This document shows positions 29,125 to 47,266 of a stretch of 64,000 nucleotides of DNA, piece by piece. Source of the DNA: Amoebidium appalachense (taxonomy: Eukaryota > Ichthyosporea); contig CAVNZM010000016.1 in NCBI GenBank assembly GCA_963693365.1, forward strand, positions 6,882,001 to 6,946,000. Direction: 5' to 3'. The notes beneath the pieces were generated by a model. The model was not told the DNA's origin, did not search any database, and saw only the letters and a list, made by a program, of their open reading frames with translations. A program made the translations under genes and the position numbers. Numbering within the stretch: the first letter of the stretch is position 1; each line of letters begins with the position of its first letter.

Positions 29125-29563
29125 GGGGCGCGTGCATTTGTGTCTGTGTGCGGGCGGGTGTGTGTGTGTCTGTGTGTGGGTGGGGTTTGGGTGTGGGTGG
29201 GTGGGGTGTGTGTATATGTGGAGCAAGCCCTCCCTCCCCCCCCCCCCCCTCCTCCCCCCCCCCCCCCAGCCCTCATGCCTGATGCTAGGGGGCAGCACTT
29301 CTTATGTGTCCCTGTGCATTGCGTGTGTACTGCATGGTGAGCCCAACCACGTTGTTCTTAGTGATATTCTCTCTCCCTCCTGTTCCAATCGTATTCTGAC
29401 TGGGTGTGTGCAGGTGCGGAGGAGACGGCAGCGTGGGAGAAGTTGCACAGCAAGTGGAACAGCAACAAGCACCAGCAGGGCAGGGGCAGGGGCAGGGGTG
29501 GCCGCGGTGGCAGGGGTGAGTGTTTGCTTGAGAGTTTCTTGTGTTGATCTTGGTGAAGGGGAA

Positions 29564-29599
<36 letters not shown>

Positions 29600-29845
29600 T
29601 GTGGACGGTAGAGGATGTGTGTTAAGCAGAGATAGGAGGGGGAGTGGAGAGAGGGGGTTAAGTTAATGTGTATTTTTTCTTTGCGCACGTGGCTTATTTG
29701 TGTGTGTGTGTGTGGGTGCGGGTATGGTTGTGTGGTGCAAGGCTAACACGCACGTGCACGTGCAGGGGGCAACAGGGGTCAAAAGCGCGGGCGCAATGAG
29801 GAGGGTGACAACGGCAACAACAAGCGGGGCAAGCAGGACGAATAG
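23374..29845 (+). CDS. SSB: La protein (La motif, RRM1, RRM2, RG-rich tail), 12 exons
   Basis: Exons: 23374-23412, 23880-23952, 24316-24422, 24800-24880, 25329-25439, 26087-26187, 26682-26753, 27424-27507, 28082-28177, 28941-29010, 29414-29515, 29766-29845. The La motif is in exons 1-3 ([18 protein letters not shown], then NDEGW whose Trp codon is split by an intron, then [19 protein letters not shown]). RRM1 is in exons 5-6 ([17 protein letters not shown], then [16 protein letters not shown]), followed by the charged linker [15 protein letters not shown] second RRM is in exons 8-10 ([33 protein letters not shown]). The tail has [13 protein letters not shown] and a basic end NNKRGKQDE. Known: La binds the UUU-OH ends of RNA polymerase III transcripts such as tRNA precursors and protects them in the nucleus. 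Phases fit everywhere except exon 7 to 8 (two bases out, none in), so a small exon or another boundary is missing there. The start Met is the first in frame and matches the usual short N-terminus. Confidence 0.96.
28672..28885 (+). repeat. Dispersed repeat copy in a La intron
   Basis: Inverse orientation to the copy at 39958-40215. Shared words include GATGACGTGGCCCCCCCTGA, GAGGATGGGCTCTGCTTATT and GTTCAAGTGAAACAGTATCT. It includes the longer half of the family, which the 19-kb and 44-kb copies lack. It lies between La exons 28082-28177 and 28941-29010. Confidence 0.85.
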
Positions 29846-29999
29846 GGACAGGCGTAGATGTGCGTAGGTGGGGTGGCTGGCCCTTAACGCGTGTATTTTA
29901 AGGTACTTGCCGTATATGGCATGGCACACATGAATGTCAACTAGCGAGCTGGGTGTGTACAGACGTCACGACGGGCTGCGGTGCGGCCTGCATTCTAAT

Positions 30000-30005
30000 A
30001 ATAAA
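30000..30005 (+). promoter_or_regulatory. Polyadenylation signal of the La gene
   Basis: AATAAA about 155 bases after the La stop codon. Position and sequence are canonical; the actual cleavage site is not known. Confidence 0.6.
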
Positions 30006-30009
30006 ACGA

Positions 30010-30205
30010 TGAAAGTAGAAGTGTATGGATGTGTGCCTGGGCACGGGGGTGGTATGGTAATGTGCTGTGGACTAAGACCAATACATACCTACACACGCTT
30101 ACAGTGTGAAAGGCACAAAAGAAGAAATCACTGGAACGGACTGTCACGTGCGTTATGTTGTGGTGGTGGTGGGGTTATGGGTGGGTGGTGTTGGTGATGG
30201 GTTTT

Positions 30206-30240
<35 letters not shown>

Positions 30241-32048
30241 TGTGTGTATTTTGGGGGGGGGGGGGGGGGGGGGGGGGGGACATGGTCGATGGACTCGACT
30301 TCTACATTAGTGCCCTCACGTTCAGTCATGTATGGCACCCACGACAGATATCGATATGCTTATCCATTGGGTGGTGGTAGCCGTTCGGTATTCTGTCTCT
30401 TGTTGATAGTACTGGAAGCATTGCACTCCGGGCTCAGGAACATCATGATCAACTCTGGTGCTCTGGTGCAACTCTGCTAGGCCTGCAGGAGTGCTCGAAT
30501 GATAATAGAGAACTGCAGTCAGGGAATCTGCTATGTATTTTATGCATACTTGCTCATGGACAGCATGTGGAAAGTTTCCATTTTCACATGGCCATGTATC
30601 TGTCTCGACCTGGCATCATCGATATCGGACGTACAGTCACCACGATCACTCGCGAGGCGCGACCGTTCGACGATCATCGATATTCAAGAAGGTATTTGAT
30701 CACTATATGTGGGTAGAAGCAGGCACGTGCACGTGGTGTTTTTTATTATACTTAAGCCTTGCTGTGGCTGCTACATTTGAGTATGAGAGAAATGATTGGC
30801 TGCTGGTTCGACAATCACGTGGGCTCAAATAGCGCCATGGGAGTAGAGCTAATTCGACTGCCAGTGAGGATTAAACTGACTCGTAATATGAGGCTTGAAG
30901 TTCGAAATTCGTGTACATACACCAAGACGTTGACGTCCACGAGGATGACATGTACATGATGATGATCCGCTGAACTTGCGGCTCCTCACAAAAGTTCACT
31001 CAACACACACGTGTGGGTAGAGCCTCTATCTCAGAGTCGACGATAATACACATACATGTGCTTCCTGAAAAATACGAATCATTTGAAGCTTGCATTCGGC
31101 CATGCCTGTTTCGAGCTCCGACCTCGAAATATCGATCATCCCCATCCATGGCCACGCAGTGAATCTCCAGTGGTTTGTTTAGACTTTGTTTGCCGCTTTG
31201 CCAACTGAGCATTATCAGATCCCTCAACGCCTCACCATGCATAGGTTGGCCATCCCACACATAGGAAGAATGCTCTCAAAGTGCACGTCTCACGTCTTCT
31301 AGAAACGAGAAAGCACAAACGGGATCTCCCACAAACTCCCAGAGTCGGGCCGCTTGATCGTTGCCAGTAAAGTTTGAGTACATAAACGCATACAACGCCT
31401 ATCTATTGGCTATCGGCAGCAGAGACCTTGTCCAATCAAACGGTGCTGTATTTTTCTTTTGAAGTCACTTATAGATTTGAAAAGCTTACATCTTGGTCTG
31501 TAAAAAACTGTTATTTTGATGTATCCTAGTTTACAAAGGCATGAGTATTGGTTATAGTTGTTATCTAGCAGGCAGATGTCTGAGCTTGAAGCTTCGTTTC
31601 TGGGTATAGCCAGTCAGACTCAGAAGGTTCAGATCTTCAGGAGTCCAGAAGTAGTTGTCATCTTCTTTAGGTAGATTTTAGCATCCAATCAGAACTCATT
31701 TGACGGTGGCTTGTAAAAAATCAAGGTGTGCGTCATATTGAATTGCTGTGAAACGTTGAAAAAAGCCGCAATGCCCAAGCGATTATGTACATCAAACACG
31801 TTCCTACTCTTTATTTTGCCCATATGCAGCTTTATTTTGACACTTTGATTATAGAACACTGATAACAACTATCACTAGCCACCAGGCGCGGGCAACAATC
31901 GCACGCCTGTCACCACGGTGATCACCCGGACAGTGAAACGACGGATCAGGGGCAATTTGCCCCCCTCTACTATTTTTCAATTTTTTGTAAGCCAATCACA
32001 ATGCGATCACTGAGCACTGGAATGTGTCTCTTGAACCGATCCTCTGCT
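30010..32048. other. Repeat-poor intergenic region
   Basis: It has balanced composition with only one notable simple-repeat cluster (T-run, GT and poly-G at about 30200-30280). Nothing between about 30300 and 32048 looks coding: the reading frames are short, lack family motifs and have no splice-bounded continuation. Because it is so unlike the flanking low-complexity DNA, it may be an old transposon insertion or the regulatory region of the chitinase gene. Confidence 0.5.
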
Positions 32049-32055
32049 ATAAAAC
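32049..32055 (+). promoter_or_regulatory. TATA box of the chitinase gene
   Basis: TATAAAA, 52 bases before the start codon, in otherwise GC-richer sequence. A canonical TATA element at this distance implies a short 5' leader of about 20-30 nt. Confidence 0.7.
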
Positions 32056-32106
32056 CTCTCTCGGCACATGTCGTTTTTCAGTCGCACACAGACTTAACCA
32101 GAAATC

Positions 32107-33656
32107 ATGTATGTGCCCTTGGCCGTCGCTCTCGTCGCTGCGGCGGCAACTACCGTTCAAGCACGTTCCGTTCGCCAAGCAGCCACCGTTGACTGCACAG
32201 GGATCCCCGTGTGGGTGCAGCTGCCGAACGGCGGTGGCTACAATGGCGGTGCTAAAGTGCAGTTGAATGGCATTGCCTACCAGGCTGCATGGTGGGTGAG
32301 CACAGATCCCTCCGTGCCAACAGCTCCCGGTGCCCAGTGGAGTGGCTGGAACATCCTTGGGAAGTGCTCATCTGCTGTTCCCTCAAGCTCGACCACCACA
32401 ACCACTACCCAGGCAGCCACCACGACACAAGCACCTGCTACCACCACCACGACACAGGCACCCACCACCACCACGACAGCAACACGGGCACCAACCACCA
32501 CAACACAGGCACCCACCACCACGATACAAGCACCCCCTACCACAACCACCACCACCCGTGCTGTTTCCACCACCACCACTACACAGGCACCCACCACCAC
32601 CAGCGCCCAGGTGACCACCACGACCTCGACTCCCGTTTCTGGACACACCAAATGCCGCCCCGAAGGTCTTTACAAGACCGAAGGTGTTGATGTACCTTAC
32701 TGCACCAGATACGACGAAACCGGCCGCGAGCTTCTTTCTGGTGGGCACAAGCGCCGGGTCATTGCCTACTTCACCTCATGGCGCACAGGTGCAAACGGCC
32801 AGCCAGCTTTCCTCGCCAACCAGGTGCCCTGGGAGCACGTCACCCACATCAACTATGCCTTTGCGCACGTGGGTGCAGACAACAAGGTCAGTGTGGGACC
32901 GGAGGACGACCCTCAAAACGCTGCCGTCGGCCCTTCTTGGCCTGGTGTTGATGTAGACCCAAGCCTCGGTTTTAAGGGCCATTTCGGTGCCCTCGCCGCC
33001 TACAAGAAGCAGTATGGCGTCAAGACACTCGTGTCGATTGGTGGCTGGGCAGAGACCGGTGGATTCTTTGGCGCTGACGGAAAGCGTGTGGCCAGCGGTG
33101 GTTTCTATGCGCTGACCACCAACGCTGACGGTAGCGTCAACACGGCCGGCATCAACACGTTCGCCAAGTCCTGCGCTGATTTCATTGTGAGTATCCCCTT
33201 CACCGTTGTTAGGAGAATGCATGATATATAACAAGCACACCAAATCGCAGCGTTAGACATGTGAATCCATATATTTACACCCCAAATTCCACATTTTATG
33301 CCGTGCGGGATTCCTCCCAAACGCTTTGTCATATGTATTTTTCCCCCCTAGCAGATTGTTTCCGTGCACAACCTCTCCCCCCTCCCCCCTCCCCCAGCCC
33401 CCCCCCCCCCCCCCCCCCCCCCCTTCCCACCTCCCCCTACCACCCCTCCTCCCCCCTCCCATATCGGTCACCCACCCACCCCTTTGCAACCCTTACCCCT
33501 ACACATACATCCCTTACATATCCAACCCGTGCTTGCTTAAATGCCGTACAAGCAATGCTGTACAATGTGTGGTGCATCTGTCTCATACGAGCTTGGTTGG
33601 GATTTGCTCCTCGCTCATCCACCCTCTCTGACTGGGATATGCTCCCCTCCCTTCTC

Positions 33657-33710
<54 letters not shown>

Positions 33711-33721
33711 CCCCCCCCCCC

Positions 33722-33752
<31 letters not shown>

Positions 33753-33900
33753 CCCCCCCTTTCCCCCCACTCCCCTCCTCCTTCCTACACAAGCGCACAC
33801 ATGCCTCAGGTTTGCACACACGTTTGAATTTGTCTCTGATTTCTCCTCCCCAAACCCCCCCCTTCCCCCCTCCCCCCTCTTCCCCTTCCCCATCCCTCCC

Positions 33901-33940
<40 letters not shown>

Positions 33941-35659
33941 CCCTCCCCCCCCCTCTGCCCCCGGAGCGCGAAACACACAAACAAAGCGAAACACACAAAC
34001 ACACAAATACAGACATATGTGCGCGCCCACAAACATATACACACAGTCTTTTGTTGGCATGTAGACTGGATTCTGAATTAATCACATTCGAATTCCTAAC
34101 ATGATGCTTTACGCACCCAGCGCAAGTACAAGTTCGACGGTGTTGACATCGACTACGAGTACCCCACATCGATGAAGGACGCCGGCAACCCGGACGACTT
34201 TGCCATCTCAAATGCAAAGCGCGCCACTCTGTGGCCCAACTATGTAGTGCTCATGAAGACCCTGCGTGAGGAGCTCGATCGTGCAAGTGCGGCAGACGGC
34301 ATCCACTACCTCCTCACCATCGCATCTCCTTCCTCGGGCTACATGCTGCGCGGTATGGAGCTCATGCAGGTGACGCCCTTCCTTGACTACGTCAACCTGA
34401 TGACATATGACCTGCACGGTGCCTGGAATGACATTGTGGGTCACAACGCTGCCCTGTTTGACACCGGCAAGGACGCCGAGCTTGCCCAATGGAACGTCTA
34501 CGGCACGGAGGCATACAAGGGCATTGGGTACCTCAACTCCGACTGGGCCTACCACTACTTCCGCGGGACTATGGCAGCCGGGCGCATCAACATTGGTGTT
34601 CCGTACTACACACGTGGCTGGCAGGGGGTCACGGGCGGTGAAGCAGGTGGCCTGTGGGGCCGTGCAGCCCTTCCTCTGCAGTCCCAATGCCCTTCTGGTA
34701 CTGGTGTGGGTGACAAGAATAAGTGCGGTAACGGCGCACTGGGCATCGACAACTTGTGGCACGATCTGGACACTCAGGGTAGAGAGATGGGTGCTGGATC
34801 CAACCCCATGTGGCACGCAAAGAACCTCGAGGTCGGCGTGTACGGCTCCTACCTCAAGGACTACGGCTTCCCTGCCACCGGTTCACTCAACGGCACCTAC
34901 CAGCGCTTCTACGACAGTGTTGCTGTGGCCCCGTGGCTGTGGAATGCCCAGAAGACTACGTTCTTGTCGACGGAGGATGCCGAGTCCATTGCGCGCAAGA
35001 TCAAGTATGTCAATGATAATGCTATTGGTGGCTTGATGATGTGGGAGCTTGCTGGCGACTACAGCTGCTACGCACGCAACACAGACGGTACCCGCGGGGC
35101 TGTGGATCCCACGGAGAATGCATGCAAGAGCAAGAACGGAGAGTACATCTTTGGCAACACGCTCACAAAGATGATGTCCGACGGATTCAAGACCAGCACA
35201 CCCATGGGCAACAAGGTGTCCCCTAACCCCCTCCCATCCTCCGCTGTAAACATCGCGTTCACCATTGGCGGGTTTAAAGTTGGCGACCAGAACTACCCCC
35301 TTAACCCCATCCTGTCCATCAAGAACAAGATGAAGGTGTCTATCCCCGGTGGCACGGAATTCCAATTCTCCTACGGCACCAGCTGCCCTGATAACATGGC
35401 CGACCAGAGTGGTGCCGGGCTAAAGATAATTTCGGCCAGCCACACCGGTACAGGTAATGTTGGTGGCCTCCGTGGTGATTTCCAGCGTGTGAGCTTCAAA
35501 ACCCCCACATGGAAGACTGTTGCTGTGGGCGAGTCCATGGACATTACTCTCAACTACTACCTGCCCATCACCACTCCCTCGGACTGGCGGGTGAACATCA
35601 ACGGCACGTGGTATGCACTGGCCCAGGAGTTTGCAAACATCCCCGTGGCTAGCCTGTAA
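32107..35659 (+). CDS. Secreted GH18 chitinase with chitin-binding module
   Basis: Two exons, 32107-33186 and 34121-35659, joined in phase at GATTTCATT|GTGAGT and CACCCAG|CGC, give 872 residues. Residues 1-20 are a signal peptide ([19 protein letters not shown]). Residues about 30-87 resemble a CBM5/12-type chitin-binding domain ([25 protein letters not shown]). Residues about 88-180 are a Thr/Pro linker of TTTTQAPTT repeats, a likely O-glycosylation site. The catalytic domain has strand motif [13 protein letters not shown] and the active site [10 protein letters not shown], split just upstream by the intron; the acid is Glu373 with Asp366, Asp369 and Asp371. [10 protein letters not shown] is the usual strand-8 Trp motif. 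The last 140 residues, about 735-872, form an extra beta-rich domain ending in [14 protein letters not shown] take it as a possible second carbohydrate-binding domain but do not recognise the family. It probably cuts chitin in the organism's own wall or in food. Coding sequence is GC-rich and intact. Confidence 0.96.
33350..33950. repeat. Pyrimidine-rich tract in the chitinase intron
   Basis: C-runs, (TC)n and CCCT repeats fill most of the 934-bp intron. On the sense strand they are pyrimidine, with the acceptor at 34120 about 170 bases downstream. Confidence 0.8.
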
Positions 35660-38331
35660 ACGGTTGAGTGTGTGCTAATGTAAATAGACTAGAAACGATG
35701 AGCGAATTTCTGGAAAACAACAGTTAGATGGCGGATTTTCTGTGTAATGGCGGCGTATACCGAGAACCTTTAATCCTAGTATTTGTGCTCTATAGTTACT
35801 TCAGGTGGTATGTGTGGCTTGGGGCTCACTGCCCGTTTGTTGTTGTCCGTATGTGCAGAGCAAGAGTTTTGGATGGTGAGCAATCTGAACCCGAAGAAGT
35901 AAAAGTTATCTCATCATGACCGCGTACGTGGGCAGCTCCAACCCCCCCCCCCCACCCCTCCACTCAGTCACCCACCCCATCCAACCCTTCCCGCCTTCCG
36001 GGCCCCGCCCCTTCCTTCCCTCTCCCTCCCCCCCCAGCCACCGTTCCACCAGCCCACCTGCCCTCTCCTCCAAACGCCCCTCGTGAGAATAAACCAGCCC
36101 CCTTGCTTCTCTCCTCTTCAGTGATTGCCCACTCTTTATGCGTCTTTCCCTGGCCGCTTACACTTTTTCTGTGTTTCGCACCTACTTATACTCTACGGAA
36201 GTCGGTGACTTTCTAATCGTTTGCGGCTCTCTGCAGCTCTGCCATGTTCCCCTCCCCCCCCCCCCCCCCCCCCCTTCCTCTCCCCCACCTGCCCCACCTC
36301 TGCCCGGGCCCCATTGTTTCTCCCCTCTATGGGCCCATTTTCGCTATCCTCTCCTCAGACTCTCCTGCCTGTAATATCCCCTTATGCACTTCGATCCTTG
36401 CTCTATCCATGCTTCCATAATAATCCCTGTAGCCCCCCCCCCCCCCCCCCCCCCCCCCCCCGCCATATGCCCCCCCTCCCCCCTTCTCCCCTTCCCCCAC
36501 GCGACCTCCCCCCCCCTCCCCCCCCCCACCAAACACACAAAAAACACACGCACCATCTCCCTCGCTCAACACACTATCTCATAATCCAGCAGATCCGTAT
36601 TTGTAAACTCTGGACACTCACTCCTTGTCCAATCAAATGAATGTTTTCCTGCCCTTTTCCTTCCCCGCCTCCCCCCCCCCCCCCCCCCCTCTCCCCCCCA
36701 CCCCGTCTTCTCTTTTCCCCCATCCCCACGGGATGCCACATACACACGCGTGCACAACCACCCATGTTGGGCACTTTATCATAATGGTCCTTCTCTTTTC
36801 TTCCCTCCCTTTTAAACATACCTTCCCCCCCCCCCCCACCACCACCACCACCGCCCCCCCCCCCCCCCCCCCCACCCCCTTCATTCCCCTCCCCCTCTTC
36901 CCCCCCGCTATTTCTCCACCCACCATTTCACCCCCAGACCTTGAGATCTATAAACCCCCCACTCCCCCGGCCTTTCCAGCACCGGAATCTGGAATCAGAC
37001 ACTCATTTCCTCCCATGACCTCATGGGGGATCCTCCCTCCCCACCCCCCCACCCACCCTCCCCATCCCATCCCCGGCCCTACCCCCTCCCTCCCTCCCTC
37101 CCCCTCCCCCCCATACACACACAGACACCCCCTCACCCCCCACCCTCTCATCCTCCCCTATTCTTCCCCCACCTCCCCATACATCGCACCCACCTCCCCC
37201 TTTTAAGTAACTCAAAGATGTTGAGCTCTTGGCCTTCCGCCTCGTCACCACCCTCCCCCTCTGCCTCTCGTGCGACGTATCCATTCGTAAGTCCTGGCAA
37301 GAATATTTACTTTTATTAAAACGACCAAAAAAGTGGGACTATCGCGATCTGAAAAAAGAATCGCATCGACCAATTATTCACGCGCGATCTGACTCATTAG
37401 CCATATCTGGAAATTTCGACGGGAAGTTTCGGCGTGCAGAAAAGAAGTTTAATGACACGACCAAAAAGTAGGAATATGGAAATGGAATTCTACACAGACT
37501 TACCCACTACTATGTTCTACTCTGCATGCATTGCAGGTGCACATACACAGAGAGGCAGAGGGAAAAGAAGGAAGAGAACTACGTGTAGAGGCAGCAAGAT
37601 ATAAAAAGGGATATAGTGGGAGAGGAGGGACGAGGGAAAGCGCAGGGGGAGAGAGAGAGAAATGCATGCACATGCAAGCACAACATGCGGCTGCATGTGC
37701 ACCTACACGGCAGCATATCAATCAGGCCTAGAGATGATCTCGAATCATGTGCCCCACTCAGCCCATTCGCTTCTTGTACCCACCCAACTTATATACCCCC
37801 CTCCCCCCACCCACCCACCCACCCGTCCCCCTGAAACCCAGCACAGGAACTTTTCTACCTTTGTTGGCCACCCCTTCCTCAGCTACCGTTTCACCTCTTT
37901 TCAGGATCCTGAAATAAGGGTGAAACGGTAAAGTTGGGGAAGGGGAGGAAGGGGGGGAGTGGAGAGCCCCCTCTCCCCCCCCCCCCCTCCCCCCCCCCCC
38001 CCCCCCCTCCCTCTCCGCACCCTCCACCATCCCCGCTCCTTTATATCTCCCCGCCCCTTCCACCCCCCTCCGCCCCCTTCTATAATCAGTTCTCTCTTAG
38101 AATTCCTTCTTTGGTTCAATTTTACCAACCCCATCCATGCTTCCTTCCTCTTTGCACCAATCCCCTCGATCCACCGGTAGAACCCCCCCCCCCCCCCCCC
38201 CCCCCCCCCCTTCTCCCCCACCAGTATAAGCGCCTATGCTGAAAATGCGGCCTTGCTATGTCAGCTAATATTATTAGAATGGACAACGACAGAAACTTTG
38301 CATCATGATATCAGGCGGACTCTTAACTGTG

Positions 38332-38385
<54 letters not shown>

Positions 38386-38404
38386 CGTGTTTGTGTGTGT
38401 GTGT

Positions 38405-38443
<39 letters not shown>

Positions 38444-40295
38444 GTAGGTGGGTTGGGTGGGTGGGTAGTAGTGGCAGCGGTAATGTTGTTTTGGTGGGAT
38501 AGCAACATTGTGTGTGTGTGGGGGAGGGGGGGGGGGGGGGGGGGGGGGAGAAGGACACATTTGCGGCTTGCCGGCGAGCAAAAGAGGGCCACAAACGGCC
38601 ATAGAATGGGAGCATTGTGAGAAAACAAGCAGGAGAAAGGGAGAGGGTCTGTGGGTAATTATATGGACGCCGGGGGGGGGGGGGGGGGGGGGGAAGGGAT
38701 GAAGAAAGGGGGGGAACGGGGGTATGGGGAGGGCCGTGGTGGGTTGGTCTGTGTGTGTGTGTGCCGTGGTGGTGGTGGTTGTGGCGGCGACGGTGTGTGT
38801 GTGTGTGTGTGTGTGTGTGTGGTGGTTGCGGCGGCGACGGTGTGTGTGTGTGTGCCGTGGTGGTGGTGGTTGCGGCGGCGACGGTGTGTGTGTGTGTGTG
38901 TGTGTGTGGTGGTGGTGGGGTGTGTGTGTGTGGGGGGGGGGGGGGGGAGGGGATGATACGGAAGGATTCACCAGAAGGCACGGGGAAGGGGGGGGGGGGG
39001 TTGTACTTTGGCAGCCACCTTAGCATTTATCCTGTAGTGGTCTTGCATTCGTTTATTGTTGTTTGATTGATAGTACCTTCTCATTCTGAAAGCTCAGCTC
39101 CTCCCTTTTTGGCATCCCCCCCCCCCCCCCCCCCCCCCCCCCTCCCCCCTCCCCCTGCCGCTACACACACACACACATGCACAACCACACCCCAGCCCCC
39201 AGCTCAGCCTGTGTGGGTTCTCTCTCAATCCATATCTCGGGCAAGGAGAACTCAGGGTAAACTTTAGGCGCACTGTCTAAATTAGGAGGGAATAGGTGGG
39301 AGGTGGAAAGGAACAAAAAGAAGAGGCAGGAACATACGATGAATCGATATGCAATGATGGTAGAGATCTGAAAGGTCTACATGTAGTAGCTACTCTGCAG
39401 ACTATATCTCTGTACTTGCTTTGTTTTCTTGTGCAGTCACGATAGGGAGCCCCTACGTGAATGCAGGTAAGAAGCAATACATCGGCACGCTTTGCTTCTG
39501 TATTGTGCTGGTACAGGTGTTACAATTGATGGTCGCTAAGTTGCCATCGGTTGCAACTTTCATTCCTACCACTTCCATTGCATTCCATATCTATTCCGGA
39601 CACCATGTGGCTCTAGAACTTATCTCACTTAGAGATCATACCTACATTGCCTAGATCCCACCCCCCCCCCACCCCCCCACACACAACCCCTCCCTTCATG
39701 CCCATGCAAAGAACCTAAATCACGTAACTGGGGGAGAGAGAGGAAAGTGTGGTAGTGTGAGTGGTGATGGCTTTGGGGACGGGGTTGGGTGGGTGGGTGG
39801 GTGGGTGGGTGGGTGTGGATTGGGAGAAGGATGGGGTGGGGCGGGATGGGGGGCGGGGGGGGGGGGGGGGGGGGGGGAAGGGGGGAGGGACCAGAAAACC
39901 ACCCCTGAGGGGGGGGGGGGGGAGGGGAGGGAGGGGGTGGGGGGGGGGGGGGGGTGGGTTTGAATGCGTCAAAAAGTACGAAGTACACAAGAACAAACGG
40001 ATAACACGATGCAGAATGCAAGCCATACATAAAGTGTATGCATAATAAGCAGAGCCCATCCTCAGGGGGGCCCCACGTCATCCACAGTACCCGAGTTTCG
40101 ACCTATTCACCTCGTTAACGAAACCCAACTCATACTGTTTCACTTGAACATGGGTAGGTCACCCGTCTTGATCAGAGACGAGCAGGGTTGCTTATGCAGG
40201 CAAGGGCAGTGGGAAAGGCCGGGGGTTAAAGTTGCAGCAGTAAGCATAAGCAAGAGGGGGGAGGGGGGGGAAAGGGGAAAGGGGGGAGGGACCAG

Positions 40296-40337
<42 letters not shown>

Positions 40338-41676
40338 AAAAACCTAAAAAAAAAGACTTCTCCCGTCATGCCGAGCCTATTGGGCCCCCCCCAGCGCCCT
40401 CACCACTGCGTCTGCTATTGTCTGCGGCTCAGCCATGGCCCCCACCCCTGTGTGAAAACATCACAGTCAGGGTGGATTCAAGACCTCCCCCCCCCCCTAC
40501 CCCCCTCCCCCCCCCCCCCCCCCCCCTCTCCCCCCCCCCCCCCCTCTCCCCCCCCCCCCCCCCCCCCCCCCCTCCCCTCCTTCCCCCCCAGCCCCGTTTC
40601 TTCTCTCCCTCAGCCTTCCACTTCACACACACCTTCATACACACATCTGGGCCCAACACACATGAGCATATGCATGGAGACAATCACACACATGCCTGTC
40701 ATGTTTTTAGTTGTTGCAGGCTTGCACTAATCCACCCACCCCTTGGTCTAATCAGCCGTACACCCTAGCAACCCAAAGCAGGTCGAAAAGGCAAATTGCA
40801 GGTTGCTTTCACTAATTCGTTGGCCACACGGCTACTTTCTATCAACCTACACCCCCTTGCCCCCCCTCCCCCCCCTTCTCTACTCTTACTCCTTCTTTTG
40901 CTCTCTGTCTCTTACTCCCCCCCCCCTCCTCCCCCTCCCCCTCTTAAGCCCCCCCTTTCCCCGCCCTTCCCTCCAGCCAGCTCAAACCTCTCCCCTGCCC
41001 CCTCCAATCTCTTGCACCTTCGACCCACCAACGCAAAAATATATACTCATTCTTTAGAAGTGGTGACCAACACAGAGGTCTTGGGGAGTTAATGCATGTG
41101 TGGGGGGAGTGTCTATTATTTGTGTGGTTTTTATGCGTGGTGGGTATGAAAATAATGGGTGGTGGTGTGTGCCTGTGAGTGCGCGGGTTGAATGGTTGGG
41201 GGGTTAGTGCGTATGCTGTTGGGGAATACCGGACAGGTGGAGTGGTGGTGGTTAAGGGGGTGGGGGACGGGTGGGTGGGGGTGGAGGGGGAGAGGGGGGT
41301 GGATGAGGTGGGGAGGGGGGAGGGCGGGGGAGAGGGGGGGAGGGGGAGGGGGGGGGGGTGCTGTTGATGTGTGGAAGGTAGGTAGAGCATCAGACGTAAT
41401 TCAAGAAGGAAGGGGGAGAGCTGAGCATGAAGAAGGAGTTGGGAAGGAGGAGAGGAGGTGAAGGGGGAAGAGGGAAGAGGGAAGAGGGAAGGGGGAAGAG
41501 GGGCGTGGGATGGGGGTGGAGGTGGTGGTTGGGGGGGAGGGGGGGGGGGGGAGGGGAGAAAGGGGGCAAAAGGGGCTTTGGGGTGGTGTGTGTGTGTGTG
41601 TGTGTGTGTGCATGCGCGCGCGCGTGTGTGTATGTGTGCGTATCGTGTGTTCTTGTCTCGTGTGTGTCTGTTTGTC

Positions 41677-41761
<85 letters not shown>

Positions 41762-41804
41762 CGTGCCTCGTGAGTGAGCAAGTGGGAGGGGGGGGGAGGG
41801 AGAC
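35660..41804. other. Low-complexity region with weak exon-like signals
   Basis: Mostly C-rich on the plus strand up to 38.2 kb, then GT/GGT/poly-G to about 39.0 kb, then mixed. It holds one dispersed repeat copy (39958-40215). Two short stretches, near 37217-37288 and 39437-39468, have splice-like borders (GTAAGT and GTAAGA donors on plus). I cannot assign a gene. The last exon of PPCDC should also lie in the right part of this region, after the donor at 41804, and I could not find it. Confidence 0.5.
39958..40215 (-). repeat. Longest copy of the dispersed repeat family
   Basis: Spans the short core found at 19138-19255 plus the extension found inverted at 28672-28885. Examples are CGTCATCCACAGTACCCGAG and ACTGTTTCACTTGAACATGG. 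It is preceded by poly-G. No coding capacity is apparent. Confidence 0.85.

Positions 41805-47266
<5,462 letters not shown>

Noticed and set aside
34208-35365. Several frames antisense to the chitinase
   Set aside because: Shadows of a GC-rich coding exon with clear GH18 motifs on the plus strand.
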